This document shows, in pieces, positions 61,851-64,000 of a stretch of 64,000 bases of DNA. The stretch is from Bacteroidota bacterium (GTDB lineage: Bacteria > Bacteroidota > Bacteroidia > Chitinophagales > Chitinophagaceae). The DNA lies in assembly GCA_947476145.1 (NCBI GenBank), contig CANJPH010000001.1, forward strand, positions 1 to 64,000, in the 5' to 3' direction. The notes below the pieces were generated by a model. The model searched no databases and had not been told where the DNA came from. It saw only the letters and a program-made list of their open reading frames with translations. Position numbers and translations under genes: made by a program. Within the stretch, counting starts at the first letter, position 1, and the number at the start of each line of letters is the position of its first letter.

Positions 61851-63209
61851 CTATATTTTTTTACCCTTCCACCTATTTGATTTAATATACCAATAGGAGG
61901 GTAATAGTAGCGTTATCCAGTAAATAATTTCACATATCCAGCCAATGGTAATGGGGAGATTAAAATATTCAATAGTTAAATAGGCGTAGATCAAATAAAT
62001 GATAATGGCAACAAATTCAATGCCTAAGTTTATTTTAGATTGTCCAGTTCCGGTAACGGCGTTTAACCAAACAGTGGCTATAGACATAAATAATAGCGCT
62101 ATGGATACGACTCGTAAAACGGGTATCCCTTCTTGTATAAATCCTTCTCCCTGTCCATAAATAGAAAGAAAAGGTTTAGCAAAAACATTAAGTAATATAC
62201 ATACTGCAAGTGCAAATCCAAAACTCCATTTCATTATCTCTTTTATTAAGAAAGTTACTTTGTCCTCCATATTTTGCCCAATTATATTACTTACCATGGT
62301 ATTGGAGGTAGCCGCAAAGGCCCAGGTAAAACTTCCAAAAAATCCAAATATATTTCGCATCGCATTGGAAACAGCTAGTGATTGTTCTCCTCTGTGTTCA
62401 ATAAGTATATAAAAGAATTCCCAACTAATAATACTTATCATATACTGTGTCATGATAGGAGCGGATTGAACTAGTATTAGTTTTATATAGTCCCATTTAA
62501 AATTAAAATGTTTAAATAATTCAAAACGTGCTCCAATTTTTTGATAATGGATGACTAAATAAATAACGAATAAACCCATTACTTCGGCAATAATAGAGGC
62601 ATACGCAGCACCATTGATACCCATTTTAGCAAAACCAAAATGACCAAATATTAAACTGTAATCAAAGAATATATTTACAATGGCTTCGGTTGCGGTACCT
62701 ATGATTAAAAATTTACTTTGATTCGTTCCCACCAATAAGGCATTACGCATTTGATATATAAACAAAAAGGGGAGTCCCCAAATTCTAATTTTCAAGAATT
62801 CAATAACGGTATTGGCGCGCTCCTGATCTTGTAATAGACTATGGAAAATACTCGGTACCACTAAATAGGTGAATGAAATGCCAATTACGGATAGCACAAT
62901 GGATATGATTACACCCTGTGAAAATAAAATACCAATTTCGTCCACCCGATTTTCGCCAGCTCTTCTCGATATTAAAGCCTGTAATCCATTATTCAACCCT
63001 TGTCCCATGACTCCAAAAATGAGGTAAAAAACACCCGTAATGCCTCCAATAGCCAACGCTTGTGTACTTAATGCACCTAAGAAAATATTATTGATTACAA
63101 AATTAATTTGAGGCACTAAAATAGCTAACGCAATAGGTAGTGAAATGGCTAATATTTGTTTACTACTAATTGTTACTTGTAAGGATGGGGTAGCTTGCGA
63201 ACTGCTCAT
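61851..63209 (-). CDS. MATE-family efflux transporter
   Basis: This 452-residue inner-membrane protein has about twelve hydrophobic helices in two repeated halves, the MATE fold. It would export drugs or metabolites in exchange for sodium or protons. GQGLNNGLQALISRRAGE (about 68-85) and MRNALLVGTNQSKFLIIGTA are family-like. The ATG at 63209 (MSSSQATPSL) is chosen. A TTG at 63239 would read through TAGATTTG (minus strand, 63216-63223), a -7 box ending 6 nt before this ATG. Confidence 0.9.
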   Translation of the reverse strand: MSSSQATPSLQVTISSKQILAISLPIALAILVPQINFVINNIFLGALSTQALAIGGITGVFYLIFGVMGQGLNNGLQALISRRAGENRVDEIGILFSQGVIISIVLSVIGISFTYLVVPSIFHSLLQDQERANTVIEFLKIRIWGLPFLFIYQMRNALLVGTNQSKFLIIGTATEAIVNIFFDYSLIFGHFGFAKMGINGAAYASIIAEVMGLFVIYLVIHYQKIGARFELFKHFNFKWDYIKLILVQSAPIMTQYMISIISWEFFYILIEHRGEQSLAVSNAMRNIFGFFGSFTWAFAATSNTMVSNIIGQNMEDKVTFLIKEIMKWSFGFALAVCILLNVFAKPFLSIYGQGEGFIQEGIPVLRVVSIALLFMSIATVWLNAVTGTGQSKINLGIEFVAIIIYLIYAYLTIEYFNLPITIGWICEIIYWITLLLPSYWYIKSNRWKGKKI

Positions 63210-63281
63210 ATTTTGCAAATCTACAATTAGTTTTAGCAAAGAACTGCACCTTTTTTTATATCATTGCATAAGAATTGGACT

Positions 63282-64000
63282 ATGGCAAAAAAGAAAATTG
63301 GGATATATACGAGTTTAGAAAGCACCTTTAACAATAAAGTCGAAGATTTATACCTTATTGTTGACAGAGACAGTATTGTATTTTCGGTGAAGAATACGAA
63401 CCGAAATGAATATGTCGCATTCGAACATTTCGAAAATAGCGCCGACAATGTTGGATGGCATCAACTCATTGCTTACCTACAAAATAATTCAAAATTAATT
63501 CAGCATGTGTTTGCGAATATTCATTTTGTTTGGAATAGTCCTAAATGTTTTATTACTAAAAAGTTAATAAAAGAAGACACTTTAAGGTATCAACAGGAAT
63601 TAGATTTGATCCATGGAGCCAGCAATGAAGAGGAATTATATCTAAAGCCTATTGACGAAGATAAAATATTGGTTTTTTCCGTACCCGATGCATTAAGTAC
63701 ATTGTTATCAAGATCCTTTCCAACAGGCAAATGGCATCATTATATGGAATATGTGTTGGCTCAGCATGTTCAAGATGCTGCCTTATTATTTCTATTTGAA
63801 AACAACTGTTGTTTAAGATTGGTCAACGAAGGCACAAATCAATTATTAAATTATTTCCCATTAGAAGGGGATGATCAAAATTGTTTTACCCTGTTAAATG
63901 CATGTTCACATGTCTTAGCCAATACCAATGAAGCCCATTTGAAGGTATGGGGTATTCACCAATTACAAAATTCGTTTGTGAATGCGCTAGTACCTTATTT
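63282..64000 (+). CDS. DUF3822-family protein, cut by the window edge
   Basis: The first 239 residues of an open frame without stop are visible, from ATG at 63282 (MAKKKIGIYTSLESTFNNKV). It contains DLYLIVDRDSIVFSVKN, HVFANIHFVWNSPKCFITK, VFSVPDALSTLLSRSFP and LRLVNEGTNQLLNYFPLEG. This matches the Bacteroidota DUF3822 family, thought to have an actin/Hsp70-type ATPase-like fold and often found next to rsmD. The function is unknown. It diverges from the MATE gene, with 72 bp between. Confidence 0.78.
   Translation, partial: MAKKKIGIYTSLESTFNNKVEDLYLIVDRDSIVFSVKNTNRNEYVAFEHFENSADNVGWHQLIAYLQNNSKLIQHVFANIHFVWNSPKCFITKKLIKEDTLRYQQELDLIHGASNEEELYLKPIDEDKILVFSVPDALSTLLSRSFPTGKWHHYMEYVLAQHVQDAALLFLFENNCCLRLVNEGTNQLLNYFPLEGDDQNCFTLLNACSHVLANTNEAHLKVWGIHQLQNSFVNALVPY

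Overview
The window comes from a low-GC member of the Bacteroidota, most likely Chitinophagaceae-like (Sediminibacterium or a relative). I infer this from several features. SecD and SecF are fused. The primary sigma factor is short (285 residues). Promoters fit TTTG-N18-20-TANNTTTG, and Shine-Dalgarno sequences are scarce. Bacteroidota-type families (DUF3276, DUF1573, DUF3822) are present. Menaquinone is made by the futalosine route. Almost every gene is a chromosomal housekeeping gene. I see no prophage, CRISPR array, secondary-metabolite cluster or classical defence system.

Layout. 1-6.7 kb: start of pfkA, a secreted S9 peptidase, an ABC-F protein and two lineage-specific envelope proteins. 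6.8-10.2 kb: thrS-infC-rpmI-rplT. 10.3-20.2 kb: arginine decarboxylase, bacilliredoxin, lgt-yajQ, rpmE2, bshB1, aguB-aguA, a lipoprotein amidase, acyl-CoA dehydrogenase and a YggS protein. 20.2-32.3 kb: M20 hydrolase, B12-dependent mutase large subunit, IscA-type protein, secDF, FKBP lipoprotein, YhhN, groS-groL, nusB and yajC. 32.4-44.7 kb: coaE, RlmK-like methyltransferase, aminotransferase, serine hydrolase, sdaA, mqnE, nupC, trxA and dnaE. 44.8-53.4 kb: NlpC/P60 and M1 peptidases, msrA, mutS2, a YhcH protein, pirin, a thioredoxin-fold envelope protein and a DUF1573 lipoprotein. 53.5-64 kb: tRNA-Ser(UGA), an ABC exporter, DUF3276, a GNAT, pgi, threonine aldolase, sigA, trxB, folB, a MATE exporter and a truncated DUF3822 gene.

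Genes that work together. Arginine decarboxylase, AguA and AguB form a complete arginine-to-putrescine route. BshB1 and a bacilliredoxin point to bacillithiol. SecDF and YajC serve one translocase. TrxA, TrxB, MsrA and the bacilliredoxin cover thiol redox. Lgt would lipidate the several lipoproteins encoded here.

The most unusual signals are non-coding. A 367-bp palindrome-rich element with perfect 23-bp terminal inverted repeats lies between iscA and secDF. A 10-mer, TTGGGGACAA, occurs three times, always between genes: twice around the sigA promoter and once upstream of trxA. Overlapping dyads sit inside the acyl-CoA dehydrogenase promoter. A sigma-54-like GG-N10-GC element precedes groES. 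A 110-bp unit carrying a two-way terminator is tandemly duplicated. The rpmI-rplT leader appears to have its own promoter. Several genes have a -7 box 5-9 nt before the start codon, which suggests leaderless mRNAs. All functional calls are by recognition of motifs and family resemblance; no database search was run.
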